From DASZQY01 sp035548515 (GTDB lineage Bacteria; Pseudomonadota; Alphaproteobacteria; Rhizobiales; Kaistiaceae): a stretch of 64,000 nt of DNA. Made by a program: the position numbers and the translations under genes. This document shows positions 43,601 to 52,361 of this stretch, one piece after another. Where the stretch lies: positions 119,215 through 183,214 of the forward strand of contig DASZSW010000001.1 in NCBI GenBank assembly GCA_035548515.1. The letters are read 5' to 3'. The notes under the pieces were generated by a model, which saw nothing but the letters and a program-made list of their open reading frames with translations, searched no databases and was not told where the DNA came from. The first letter of the stretch is position 1; every line of letters begins with the position of its first letter.

Positions 43601-44175
43601 GTGTCACCCCAGAAGTCGAGACGCACGGGCGCATCGGTTCCGGCCGCATACAGATCGAGAATGCCGCCGCGCACCGCGTACTCGCCCGGCTCGCGCACCG
43701 TCGGTGCACGCAAGAATCCATTCCGCTCCAGCCACGCCACAAGATCGGCGATGGCGAAGTCGCGCCCGACCTCAGCCGACATCGAGCCCGCCGCCACCCA
43801 TTCTGTCCCCGGCACGCGCTGAAGGATCGCGTTGACCGTGGTGAGCATAATCTGGTGCGCAGGTGCCGGGTCGGCCAGTCGAGCGAGCGTCGCCATGCGC
43901 CGCGCGACGATCGTCGTGTGCGGCGAAACCCGATCGTATGGCAGGCAGTCCCACGCGGGGAACTCCAGCACCTCGGTCGTGGGGGCGAAGAACGCCAGCG
44001 TGCGCTGCACTTCGGCCAGCCGCTGGCCATCGCGCGCGACGAACACCAGCCGCGGATCGCCGGAGGCCGACAGCACCTCGGCGAGCGCCTTTCCGGCCAA
44101 GCCGTCAGGAACGGCGGCGAGCGTCACCTCACCGCCGCGCTTCAGCGCCTGCTCTATCGTCCGCCTGTCGCTCAT
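40672..44175 (-). CDS. mfd: Transcription-repair coupling factor Mfd
   Basis: Mfd removes RNA polymerase stalled at DNA lesions and recruits UvrA. The 1167-residue protein has the expected order: an N-terminal UvrB-like module, the polymerase-interacting CarD-like domain (GDLVVHIDHGIARFNGLKTIE), then the RecG-like translocase with Walker A CGDVGFGKTEVALRAAF, Walker B IVDEEQHFGVKH, SATPIPRTLQLAL, and motif VI-like LRGRVGRSKQRAYA. The C-terminal TRCF domain follows (LPDEVVHLLEIVTIKNMCRKANVAKV). Its start overlaps the stop of sdhE as ATGA. The length fits alphaproteobacterial Mfd. Cytoplasmic; identification certain. Confidence 0.98.
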   Translation of the reverse strand: MSDRRTIEQALKRGGEVTLAAVPDGLAGKALAEVLSASGDPRLVFVARDGQRLAEVQRTLAFFAPTTEVLEFPAWDCLPYDRVSPHTTIVARRMATLARLADPAPAHQIMLTTVNAILQRVPGTEWVAAGSMSAEVGRDFAIADLVAWLERNGFLRAPTVREPGEYAVRGGILDLYAAGTDAPVRLDFWGDTLESIRTFDADTQRTVDKRERIDLVPVGEMTLAPDTIARFRERYLALFGAADRDDLLYHTVSEGRRYVGMEHWLPLFAETMATLFDHVGDARIVLDNLVDEAAGERFDQIKDHYDARVAALEGGLTGGGAPYKPLPPDGLYLTKQEWNAAVRSRDALRVTPFAQPEGPRVVDFGGRHGRTFAAERGDENANVFDAVIAHSTALIGAGKRVVVACWSEGSRDRMGQVLVDHGLTKLKPVASWPEAMKLDADVVALGVMGLEAGFETADIAIIGEQDVLGDRLVRPHQKRRAANFLADVTALAPGDLVVHIDHGIARFNGLKTIEALGAPHDCLELLYAGGDRVYLPVENIELLSRYGNEDAGVQLDKLGGVAWQQRKARMKKRLREMAAALIKVAAARLTKEAPVMTPPEGAYDEFSARFPYEETEDQQTAIDTTLGDLAAGRPMDRLVCGDVGFGKTEVALRAAFVAVMSGKQVAVIVPTTLLARQHFKTFSTRFAGLPVKVAQASRLVSTKDLAAAKAGVADGSIDIAVGTHALLGKAINFRDLGLLIVDEEQHFGVKHKERLKELKEDVHVLTLSATPIPRTLQLALTGVRELSLITTPPIDRLAVRTFISPFDPLVVREALLRERYRGGQSFYVCPRISDLAERRAFLAEHVPEVKVAVANGQMAPGELEDIMTAFYDGAYDVLLSTSIVESGLDIPTANTLIVHRSEMFGLAQLYQLRGRVGRSKQRAYALFTVPADRTLTQTAERRLKVLQSLDTLGAGFQLASHDLDLRGAGNLLGEEQSGHIKEVGYELYQQMLEEAVATLKSGGSADAADEGRWSPQITVGTAVMIPETYVADLQLRLSLYKRLADLEDQPAIEAFAAELIDRFGPLPDEVVHLLEIVTIKNMCRKANVAKVDVGPKGAVIAFRDNNFPNPAGLIRWIGDRKTDARIRPDQSVVFIRDWEGVAGRLKGTAGILGVLARLAGEGEKAAA

Positions 44176-44438
44176 CGGTGAAACGCAATCAGCTCCCGCA
44201 CAAACCGCGAGTCATGCTCGCGCGGCACGTCTTCCTCGCCCGTGATCCACGCCAGGATCTGGGGGTCCGGCAAATCCAGTAACGCCTCGAACGATGCGAG
44301 GTTCGCCTCGCTCATCTCCGCCACGCGCGCATCGGCAAACCGCCCGAGCAGCAGATCGACCTCGCGCATGCCGCGATGCCAGGCGCGGAATACCAACCGC
44401 CGCCGCCTGACCGTGTCAGCATCCTCGAAGCCCGCCAT
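44172..44438 (-). CDS. sdhE: FAD assembly factor SdhE
   Basis: SdhE (succinate dehydrogenase assembly factor, YgfY/Sdh5 family) helps attach FAD covalently to SdhA. The 88-residue protein starts at ATG 44438 (AGGGTG upstream), which gives the family length; the longer frame is rejected. Visible motifs are RRRRLVFRAWHRGMREVDLLLGRFAD, with the RGxxE-like core read here as RGMREVD, and LLDLPDPQILAWITGE. The gene overlaps mfd by four bases, an arrangement common in alphaproteobacteria and usually next to recG, which here follows after the higBA pair. Cytoplasmic. Confidence 0.92.
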   Translation of the reverse strand: MAGFEDADTVRRRRLVFRAWHRGMREVDLLLGRFADARVAEMSEANLASFEALLDLPDPQILAWITGEEDVPREHDSRFVRELIAFHR

Positions 44439-44535
44439 GCACCCTGTTTCCCAATACGCGATCGGCGCCGGGCCCCGATCCGGGCTCGTCGCTGCGCGTG
44501 GAGATATAGCGATGCGGCGGGGGTTTGTCAGGGGC

Positions 44536-44573
44536 ATACATATGTATTGTCGTATACCGGTATTCGGTATAAC
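44536..44573 (+). promoter_or_regulatory. Palindromic operator/promoter region of higBA
   Basis: Two palindromes stand in a locally AT-rich stretch: ATACATATGTAT (44536-44547) and ATACCGGTAT (44554-44563). A further CGGTAT (44565-44570) repeats the second half-site. TATAAC (44568-44573) is a likely -10, with TTGTCG (44547-44552) a weak -35 at 15 bases. The palindromes are plausible sites for HigA autoregulation. Transcription from this -10 would begin almost at the higB start codon. Confidence 0.5.
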
Positions 44574-44581
44574 CTCACCCT

Positions 44582-44860
44582 ATGATCCGCTCGTTTCAAG
44601 ACAAGAAAACGGAAGCGTTGTTTCGAGATGAGCCGGTCAGGGAATTTCACGCGTTCGCGCGCCGGGCGAAGTTCAAGCTGGAGGCCGTCAATGCCGCCGG
44701 GCGACTGCAGGACCTGCTGGTTCCGCCCTCCAATCGGCTCGAGAAGCTGAAAGGTAACCTGCGCGAATATCACTCGATCCGGATCAACGACCAATGGCGC
44801 ATCATCTTCGTCTGGCGCGACGGGGACGCCCATGATGTTGCGATTGTCGACTACCATTGA
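44582..44860 (+). CDS. higB: Type II toxin HigB (RelE superfamily)
   Basis: This 92-residue RelE-fold mRNA-cleaving toxin is of the HigB type, with KLKGNLREYHSIRINDQWRIIFVWRDGDAHDVAIVDYH at the C-terminus giving the core strands and the catalytic-type basic and aromatic residues (RINDQWRIIF). The N-terminal phrase IRSFQDKKTEALFRDEP is the usual HigB start. The toxin-first gene order and the overlapping downstream antitoxin match HigBA rather than RelBE. It should cut mRNA on the ribosome when free of HigA. The start ATG lies 9 bases after the -10 box, so the transcript may be leaderless. Confidence 0.93.
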   Translation: MIRSFQDKKTEALFRDEPVREFHAFARRAKFKLEAVNAAGRLQDLLVPPSNRLEKLKGNLREYHSIRINDQWRIIFVWRDGDAHDVAIVDYH

Positions 44861-44871
44861 AGGAGAGCCGC

Positions 44872-45174
44872 ATGGCCAAGGATGTATTTGCTCCGGTAAC
44901 GCCCGGCGAAATGCTCAAGGAAGAATTCCTTGCGGAGTATGAACTGTCCCAGAACCAGCTCGCCAAAGCGATCGGCATTTCGCCGAACCGTATTGCCGAG
45001 ATCGTCAATAACCGGCGGCGTATCACGGCAGACACTGCGCTCCGCCTCGGCCTCTACTTCGGCAACAGCGCCGAGTTCTGGATGAACCTCCAGGCACACT
45101 ACGACTTGAAGACGGCCCGCCAGAAACTCAGTGCCAAGGACGAGCAGCGCATCAAGGCCAACCGCGCGGCGTAG
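44872..45174 (+). CDS. higA: Antitoxin HigA (XRE-type DNA-binding)
   Basis: This 100-residue helix-turn-helix antitoxin neutralises HigB and represses its own operon. ATG 44872 is chosen for the strong AAGGAGAG ahead of it; an upstream in-frame ATG at 44857 would overlap higB. The HTH is seen in LSQNQLAKAIGISPNRIAEIVNNRRRITADTALRLGLYF, followed by the family phrase NSAEFWMNLQAHYDLKTA. Palindromes before higB are likely its operators. The recG start lies four bases after its stop, so higA-recG transcripts are possible. Confidence 0.94.
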   Translation: MAKDVFAPVTPGEMLKEEFLAEYELSQNQLAKAIGISPNRIAEIVNNRRRITADTALRLGLYFGNSAEFWMNLQAHYDLKTARQKLSAKDEQRIKANRAA

Positions 45175-45178
45175 GCTC

Positions 45179-47284
45179 ATGCGCCCCGCCCTCCTCTCCC
45201 CCTTGTTCGCCTCCGTCCGCGCGCTCGCCGGCATCGGGCCGAAGACCGCGGAGGTGCTCGGCCGGCTGCTCGACCAGCCCGAGGGCGAGGAGGCGCGCGT
45301 CGTCGACCTCTTGTTCCACCTGCCGTTCACCGTCATCGATCGCAGCCAGCAGCCCGGCGTCGCCAGGGCGCAGGAGGGTCAGATCGTGACGCTGCGGGTC
45401 CGCGTCGATCGTCACGTCGCGCCGCCGCCGCACAACAAGCGCATCCCATATCGCGTGTTCGCCCACGACGACACCGGCGAGATCGCGCTCGTTTTCTTCC
45501 ACGCGAAGGGCGACTACCTCGCCAAGCAGTTGCCGGTTGGCGAGACACGGACGGTGAGCGGCGCGGTCGAATGGTTCAACGGCCGGCCGCAGATGGTCCA
45601 TCCCGACCACATCGTGAGCGACGAGGACCTGGAATCGCTGCCGCTGATCGAGCCGGTCTACCCGATGACCGCCGGCCTCTCTCGCAAGACCTTCGCCAAG
45701 GCCGTCGCGGATGCACTGGCGAAGCTGCCAGCGCTACCCGAATGGCTCGACGACGCGCTCATCGAGCAGCACCGCTGGGCGCCCTTCGCCGCCGCGCTCA
45801 TCCGCGCGCATCATCCGGAGTCCGCGGCCGAGACCGAGCAGGACACGCCCCACATTGCGCGCCTCGCCTACGACGAGATGCTGGCCTCGCAGCTCGCCCT
45901 CGCGCTGCTCCGCGAGCACCAGCGCAAGTCCACCGGCAAGGCGCGTGAAGGCGATGGGCACCTGCGCGCGAAGATACTCGCTGCCCTGCCCTTCACCCTC
46001 ACCGCCTCGCAGCAGCGGGCGCTCGCCGATATCGCCACCGACCTTGCCAAGCCGGAACGGATGCTCCGCCTGCTCCAGGGCGACGTCGGTTCCGGCAAGA
46101 CCGTGGTCGCGCTCCTCGCCGCTGCGACCGTCATCGAGTCCGGCGGGCAGGCAGCGATCATGGCCCCGACAGAGCTCCTCGCCCGCCAGCACGCCCGCAC
46201 GATCGCGCCGCTGGCCGATGCGGCGGGTATCCGCATGGCGGTGCTCACCGGACGCGAGCGCGGGCACGAGCGCGACGATATCGTCGCCGGCCTGGCGGAT
46301 GGTTCGATTGATCTCCTGCTCGGCACACACGCGCTCTTCCAGGCTGGCGTCGAGTTCCGCGATCTGGCCCTGGTCGTGGTCGACGAGCAGCACCGTTTCG
46401 GTGTCCACCAGCGCCTCGCGCTCACCGCCAAGGGTGGCGCCACCGACGTGCTGGTGATGACTGCGACCCCCATCCCGCGCACGCTGGTGCTCACCTACTA
46501 CGGCGATATGGACGTGTCGCAGCTGACCGAGAAGCCGGCGGGCCGCAAGCCGATCGACACGCGCGTCGTGCCGCTCGATCGGCTTGGTGACGTCATCGAC
46601 CGCATCCGAGCGGCGCTCGCGGATGGCGCCAAGGCGTACTGGGTCTGCCCGCTGGTGGCGGAGTCCGAGGAGCTGGACGTCTCCGCCGCCGAGGAGCGCT
46701 ACGACGCGTTGCGCGATGAGCTAGGCCCGGTCGTCGGTCTGGTGCACGGCCAGATGAAGGCGGCGGAGCGTGACGCGGTCATGCGCCGTTTCGTGGCGGG
46801 CGAGATCAAGGTGCTGGTCGCCACCACCGTCATCGAAGTCGGCGTCGACGTGCCGGACGCGACCATCATGGTCATCGAACACGCCGAACGCTTCGGCCTT
46901 GCCCAGCTCCACCAGCTTCGCGGTCGTGTCGGGCGCGGGGAACGGCCGTCGGTCTGCCTGCTGCTCTACAAGGCGCCGCTAGGCGAAGTCGCGCGCCAGC
47001 GCCTCACCATCATGCGCGAGACCGAGGATGGCTTCCGCATCGCGGAGGAGGACCTGCGGCTCCGGGGCGGCGGCGAAATACTCGGCACGCGGCAGTCGGG
47101 CCTGCCCGGTTTCCGTATCGCCAACCTGGAGCGCCACGCGGCGCTGATGGAAGTCGCCCGCGACGACGCACGGCTGATCGTCGACACGGATCCCAACCTC
47201 CGGACCAAGCGCGGCGCGGCGCTCGTCTACCTGCTCTACATCTTCGGTCGCGACGACGCGATCAGGCTGCTTCGGGCGGGGTAG
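45179..47284 (+). CDS. recG: ATP-dependent DNA helicase RecG
   Basis: RecG reverses stalled replication forks and branch-migrates Holliday junctions. The 701-residue protein shows the N-terminal wedge region (LAGIGPKTAEVLGRLLDQPEG, then an OB-fold), Walker A GDVGSGKTVVALLAA, the DExH-like box VVDEQHRFGVHQRL, SATPIPRTL-type motif TATPIPRTLVLTYYG, and motif VI LRGRVGRGERPSVCLL. The C-terminal TRG region (EDLRLRGGGEILGTRQSGLPGF) is complete. ATG 45179 gives the family's usual start; the frame extends back inside higA. No strong ribosome site is seen, so it may rely on coupling with higA. Its 3' end overlaps the convergent DUF502 gene by 23 bases. Confidence 0.97.
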   Translation: MRPALLSPLFASVRALAGIGPKTAEVLGRLLDQPEGEEARVVDLLFHLPFTVIDRSQQPGVARAQEGQIVTLRVRVDRHVAPPPHNKRIPYRVFAHDDTGEIALVFFHAKGDYLAKQLPVGETRTVSGAVEWFNGRPQMVHPDHIVSDEDLESLPLIEPVYPMTAGLSRKTFAKAVADALAKLPALPEWLDDALIEQHRWAPFAAALIRAHHPESAAETEQDTPHIARLAYDEMLASQLALALLREHQRKSTGKAREGDGHLRAKILAALPFTLTASQQRALADIATDLAKPERMLRLLQGDVGSGKTVVALLAAATVIESGGQAAIMAPTELLARQHARTIAPLADAAGIRMAVLTGRERGHERDDIVAGLADGSIDLLLGTHALFQAGVEFRDLALVVVDEQHRFGVHQRLALTAKGGATDVLVMTATPIPRTLVLTYYGDMDVSQLTEKPAGRKPIDTRVVPLDRLGDVIDRIRAALADGAKAYWVCPLVAESEELDVSAAEERYDALRDELGPVVGLVHGQMKAAERDAVMRRFVAGEIKVLVATTVIEVGVDVPDATIMVIEHAERFGLAQLHQLRGRVGRGERPSVCLLLYKAPLGEVARQRLTIMRETEDGFRIAEEDLRLRGGGEILGTRQSGLPGFRIANLERHAALMEVARDDARLIVDTDPNLRTKRGAALVYLLYIFGRDDAIRLLRAG

Positions 47285-47981
47285 GCTTCACCGAGCGCGG
47301 CGCCTTCGGCACGTAGTCGGGCGTGACAAGGCCGCCGGAGATGACCAGCTTCGCCGCATCCTCGAGGCTCATGTCGAGGATCGTCAGCTCGCTCCGCTTG
47401 ACGAACAGCAGGAAGCCCGAGGTCGGGTTTGGCGTCGTCGGCAGGAAGACCGCTACCGTCTCGTTCAGATGATGCTCGATCTCGCCCTTGGCGTCGTCGG
47501 CGACGAACACTACCGCCCATGTGCCCTTCCGCGGATACTCGATCAGCCCGACGGTCTGGAACGCCTTGGCCCGCGTCGAGATCACCGTCTCGAAAATCTG
47601 CTTCAGCCCGCGATAGAGGCCGCGCACGATCGGCATGCGGCCGAGCACGCTCTCGCCGTAGACGACCATGCGGTTGCCGAAATAGTTGCGCGCAAGGAAA
47701 CCGAGCAGCGTGATGAAGATGATCGCGACGATCAGGCCGAAGCCCGGGATGGAGAAGCGCAGGTAGCTGTCCGGCCGCGAGAATGGCGGGATGAACGGAT
47801 CGACGAGGTTGTCGATCCACTGCACGAACCACCACGAGATGGTGATCGTCAGCACCAAGGGCGCTGCGATGACGAGGCCCGCCAGGAAATAGCCCTGAAG
47901 CCGCATCATGGTGTGCGATCGGCGTCGTGGGAGTTCCGCTGCCGGTTGCTCCGGCGTGGCGGATGGATCGTCAGGTTCCAT
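47262..47981 (-). CDS. DUF502-family inner-membrane protein
   Basis: This 239-residue protein of unknown function has two N-terminal membrane helices (YFLAGLVIAAPLVLTITISW and IPGFGLIVAIIFITLLGFLA) separated by a short loop, then a conserved soluble part with RNYFGNRMVVYGESVLGRMPIVRGLYRGLKQIFETV and GLIEYPRKGTWAVVFVADDAKG. The Pro-rich N-terminus is probably cytoplasmic. The family is found widely next to recG in alphaproteobacteria, as here, but it has no known activity. Convergent with recG; the two genes share 23 bases at their 3' ends. Confidence 0.9.
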   Translation of the reverse strand: MEPDDPSATPEQPAAELPRRRSHTMMRLQGYFLAGLVIAAPLVLTITISWWFVQWIDNLVDPFIPPFSRPDSYLRFSIPGFGLIVAIIFITLLGFLARNYFGNRMVVYGESVLGRMPIVRGLYRGLKQIFETVISTRAKAFQTVGLIEYPRKGTWAVVFVADDAKGEIEHHLNETVAVFLPTTPNPTSGFLLFVKRSELTILDMSLEDAAKLVISGGLVTPDYVPKAPRSVKPTPPEAA

Positions 47982-48057
47982 GACCGGTCAATCGTGCCCT
48001 TTCTTCAGGGCCCCCGTGAATCATCTTGCCAGAGAACCACGCGTTAAGCGACCCGGC

Positions 48058-49884
<1,827 letters not shown>

Positions 49885-49982
49885 TTCGTGGAGTGGCTCC
49901 CGAATCCCTTTATGGCCAGTGGTTTAGCGCGGGCCGCCTGCTGGCGGAAAGTCAATTCACCTGACGTGGTTGATACGCCCGA

Positions 49983-51338
49983 TCACTTCTTGCGCGCCGC
50001 CTTCTCCGCCAGCTTCTTCTCGCGGAATTTCCGCGCCCAGCCCGGCTTGTCTTCCTGCCGCCCGCGCGCCACTGCCAGGGCGTCGGCCGGCACGTCGTGA
50101 ACGATGACGCTCCCGGCAGCGACATTGGCCCCGTCGCCGACGTTAACCGGCGCGACCAACACCGAATTCGACCCGATGGAGACGCCCTCGCCGACCACCG
50201 TGCGGTACTTGTCGAAGCCGTCGTAATTCGCCGTGATCGTGCCGGCGCCGACGTTGGTCTTCGCGCCGATGTCCGCATCGCCAATGTACGTGAGGTGATT
50301 GGCCTTGGCCCCCTCGCCCAGCGTCGCGTTCTTCACCTCGACAAAGTTGCCGACGTGCACATCCGCGCCGATGACCGCGCCGGGACGCAGTCGCGCGAAC
50401 GGCCCGATGATCGCGCCCGGCGCGATCGTTGCGCCCTCGATGTGCGAGTTGGCGCGGATGGTGACGTTGTCGCCGACCGTCACGCCCGGGCCGAAGAACA
50501 CGTTCGGTTCGATCGTGACATCGCGCCCGATCTTGGTGTCGTAGCTGAACCATACCGTCGAGGGCGCCTTCAGCGTCGCGCCGTCGGCCATCGCCGCCTC
50601 GCGCATCACCTTCTGGAACAGGCCCTCCGCATGGGAAAGCTGCTGCCGATCGTTGACGCCCGAAACCTCGTCGGCGTCGATCTCGAGTGTGCCGACCGAT
50701 TTGCCGCCGCGGTTGGCGAGTTCCACCAGATCGGTGAGGTAGTACTCGCCCTTGGCGTTGGTGTTGCCGATCTGCTTGAGCATCGCGACAAACCCGTCGC
50801 TGCGGAAGCCGGCGATACCCGGCCACACGTAACCGATCTTGCGCTCCTCCTCGCTGGCGTCCTTCTCCTCGCGGATCGCGGTGACGCGACCGCCGTCGAG
50901 GATCAGCCGTCCGTATCCCGTCGGGCTGAACGGCCGGAAGCCGGGGAACACCAGCGGGTGATCGGCCAGCGCCTCGCGGATGCGCATCATTGTCTTGGCG
51001 GTGACCAATGGGGTGTCGGCGTAGAGCACCAGCACGTCCTCGGCGCCCCGCGCGATCGCCTCGCGCGCCGCGAGCACTGCGTGCGCCGTGCCGAGGCGCT
51101 CGCCCTGAACATGGGTGGTCGCCTTTGGCGCGGCCTTGGCGACAAACCCCGATACCGCGTCGGCGTTCGGCCCAACCACCACGGCGATATCCTCGATGCC
51201 GCTCGCCGCCACCGCGCGCAGCACATGCCCAAGCATGGGCAGGCCGCCAACGTGGTGCAGCACCTTCGGCGTCGCGGATTTCATCCGCGTGCCCTCCCCG
51301 GCTGCCAGAATGATCGCCAGAGCGCTTCGCTTCGCCAT
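49983..51338 (-). CDS. glmU: Bifunctional UDP-GlcNAc pyrophosphorylase / GlcN-1-P acetyltransferase GlmU
   Basis: GlmU does the last two steps of UDP-GlcNAc synthesis. The 451-residue protein shows the pyrophosphorylase domain with ILAAGEGTRMKSATPKVLHHVGG and DTPLV, then the left-handed beta-helix of hexapeptide repeats (ANSHIEGATIAPGAIIGPFARLRPGAVIG, KTNVGAGTITANYDGFDKY) and the acetyltransferase active site near the end. The tail is Lys/Arg-rich (KPGWARKFREKKLAEKAARKK), longer and more basic than usual. Upstream of glmS on the same strand. Cytoplasmic. Confidence 0.97.
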   Translation of the reverse strand: MAKRSALAIILAAGEGTRMKSATPKVLHHVGGLPMLGHVLRAVAASGIEDIAVVVGPNADAVSGFVAKAAPKATTHVQGERLGTAHAVLAAREAIARGAEDVLVLYADTPLVTAKTMMRIREALADHPLVFPGFRPFSPTGYGRLILDGGRVTAIREEKDASEEERKIGYVWPGIAGFRSDGFVAMLKQIGNTNAKGEYYLTDLVELANRGGKSVGTLEIDADEVSGVNDRQQLSHAEGLFQKVMREAAMADGATLKAPSTVWFSYDTKIGRDVTIEPNVFFGPGVTVGDNVTIRANSHIEGATIAPGAIIGPFARLRPGAVIGADVHVGNFVEVKNATLGEGAKANHLTYIGDADIGAKTNVGAGTITANYDGFDKYRTVVGEGVSIGSNSVLVAPVNVGDGANVAAGSVIVHDVPADALAVARGRQEDKPGWARKFREKKLAEKAARKK

Positions 51339-51415
51339 TGCGTTCCCTCGCCAGACGGCGCGCCAAGGTCACGCCGCGTATGGCCGAATTATGCCCGAGT
51401 CCCGGCGATGGTGGG

Positions 51416-52150
51416 TTAACCGATGGTGCCCAGCACCGGAAAGGTCGCGAGCAGCCAGTAGGAGAACGCCGACAGGTTGCCGGTGATGAACAGCACCCCG
51501 GTCAGCACGAGCGCCGCGCCCATCACCTTCTCGACCGTGCGGAGGTGCGCGCGGAAGCGGCGCATGAATCCCATGAACGGCCCGGCGAAGAGTCCCGCGA
51601 GCAGAAACGGTATCCCCAGCCCCAGCGAGTATGCCGCCAGCAAACCCGCGCCGCGCGTCACCGTCGCTTCCGTCCCGGCGACCGCCAGGATCGCCGCCAG
51701 CACCGGCCCGATGCACGGCGTCCAGCCGAAGGCGAACGCCAGCCCCATGACGTACGAGCCAATCGGCCCCGCCGGATGCTGCCGCTCGATCCGTGCCTGC
51801 CGGTAGAGCAGCGGGATGCGAAACACGCCGAGGAAGTGCAGTCCCATCACTATGATGATGATGCCGCCCAGCACCGACAGCACGTCGAGGTGGGTGCGCA
51901 CGAGTTGCCCTATGGCAGATGCCGCAGCGCCCAGCGAGACAAAGATCGTCGCAAAGCCCAGCACGAAGGCCACTGCGGAGATCAGCACGGTGCGGCGCGC
52001 CACCCTCTCTTCGCCGTCAGCGGTGAGCTGGTCCAGCGAAACGCCGGCCATGTAACAGAGATACGGCGGCACCAGCGGCAAGACGCAGGGCGACAGGAAC
52101 GAGACCAGCCCCGCCAGCACTGCTCCGCCATGCGTCACGTCGATTGCCAT
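51416..52150 (-). CDS. ccdA: CcdA/DsbD-family thiol-redox membrane protein
   Basis: This 244-residue membrane protein has six hydrophobic segments and moves reducing power across the inner membrane, mainly to cytochrome c maturation. The pair of conserved Cys is present: FLSPCVLPLVPPYLCYM in the first half and GWTPCIGPVLAAI in the second. The middle region IVMGLHFLGVFRIPLLYRQARIE is typical. It would supply electrons for making c-type cytochromes such as the di-heme protein and PuuD of this window, but no thioredoxin-like partner is adjacent. The gene is divergent from the histidine kinase. The name is by family; CcdA rather than DsbD because it has no soluble domains. Confidence 0.9.
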   Translation of the reverse strand: MAIDVTHGGAVLAGLVSFLSPCVLPLVPPYLCYMAGVSLDQLTADGEERVARRTVLISAVAFVLGFATIFVSLGAAASAIGQLVRTHLDVLSVLGGIIIIVMGLHFLGVFRIPLLYRQARIERQHPAGPIGSYVMGLAFAFGWTPCIGPVLAAILAVAGTEATVTRGAGLLAAYSLGLGIPFLLAGLFAGPFMGFMRRFRAHLRTVEKVMGAALVLTGVLFITGNLSAFSYWLLATFPVLGTIG

Positions 52151-52361
52151 TAGCGCGCGTTATAGGCCGTCCGCCCCGGCCGTCCACCCTCCTTCCGTTA
52201 CGGCCGGCCTTGGCCGGCCATCCACGCCTTCCGCCGGGCTGGCAAACGTCGGATGGCGGGACAACGGTGTGATCGCGATGGCGCGCGTTAACGAAACCTG
52301 AACGCGAATCGGGGCAATCGTCCGCTGCCGGGGCTGTTTCTGGCCCCGCGGGAGGTCGCAG

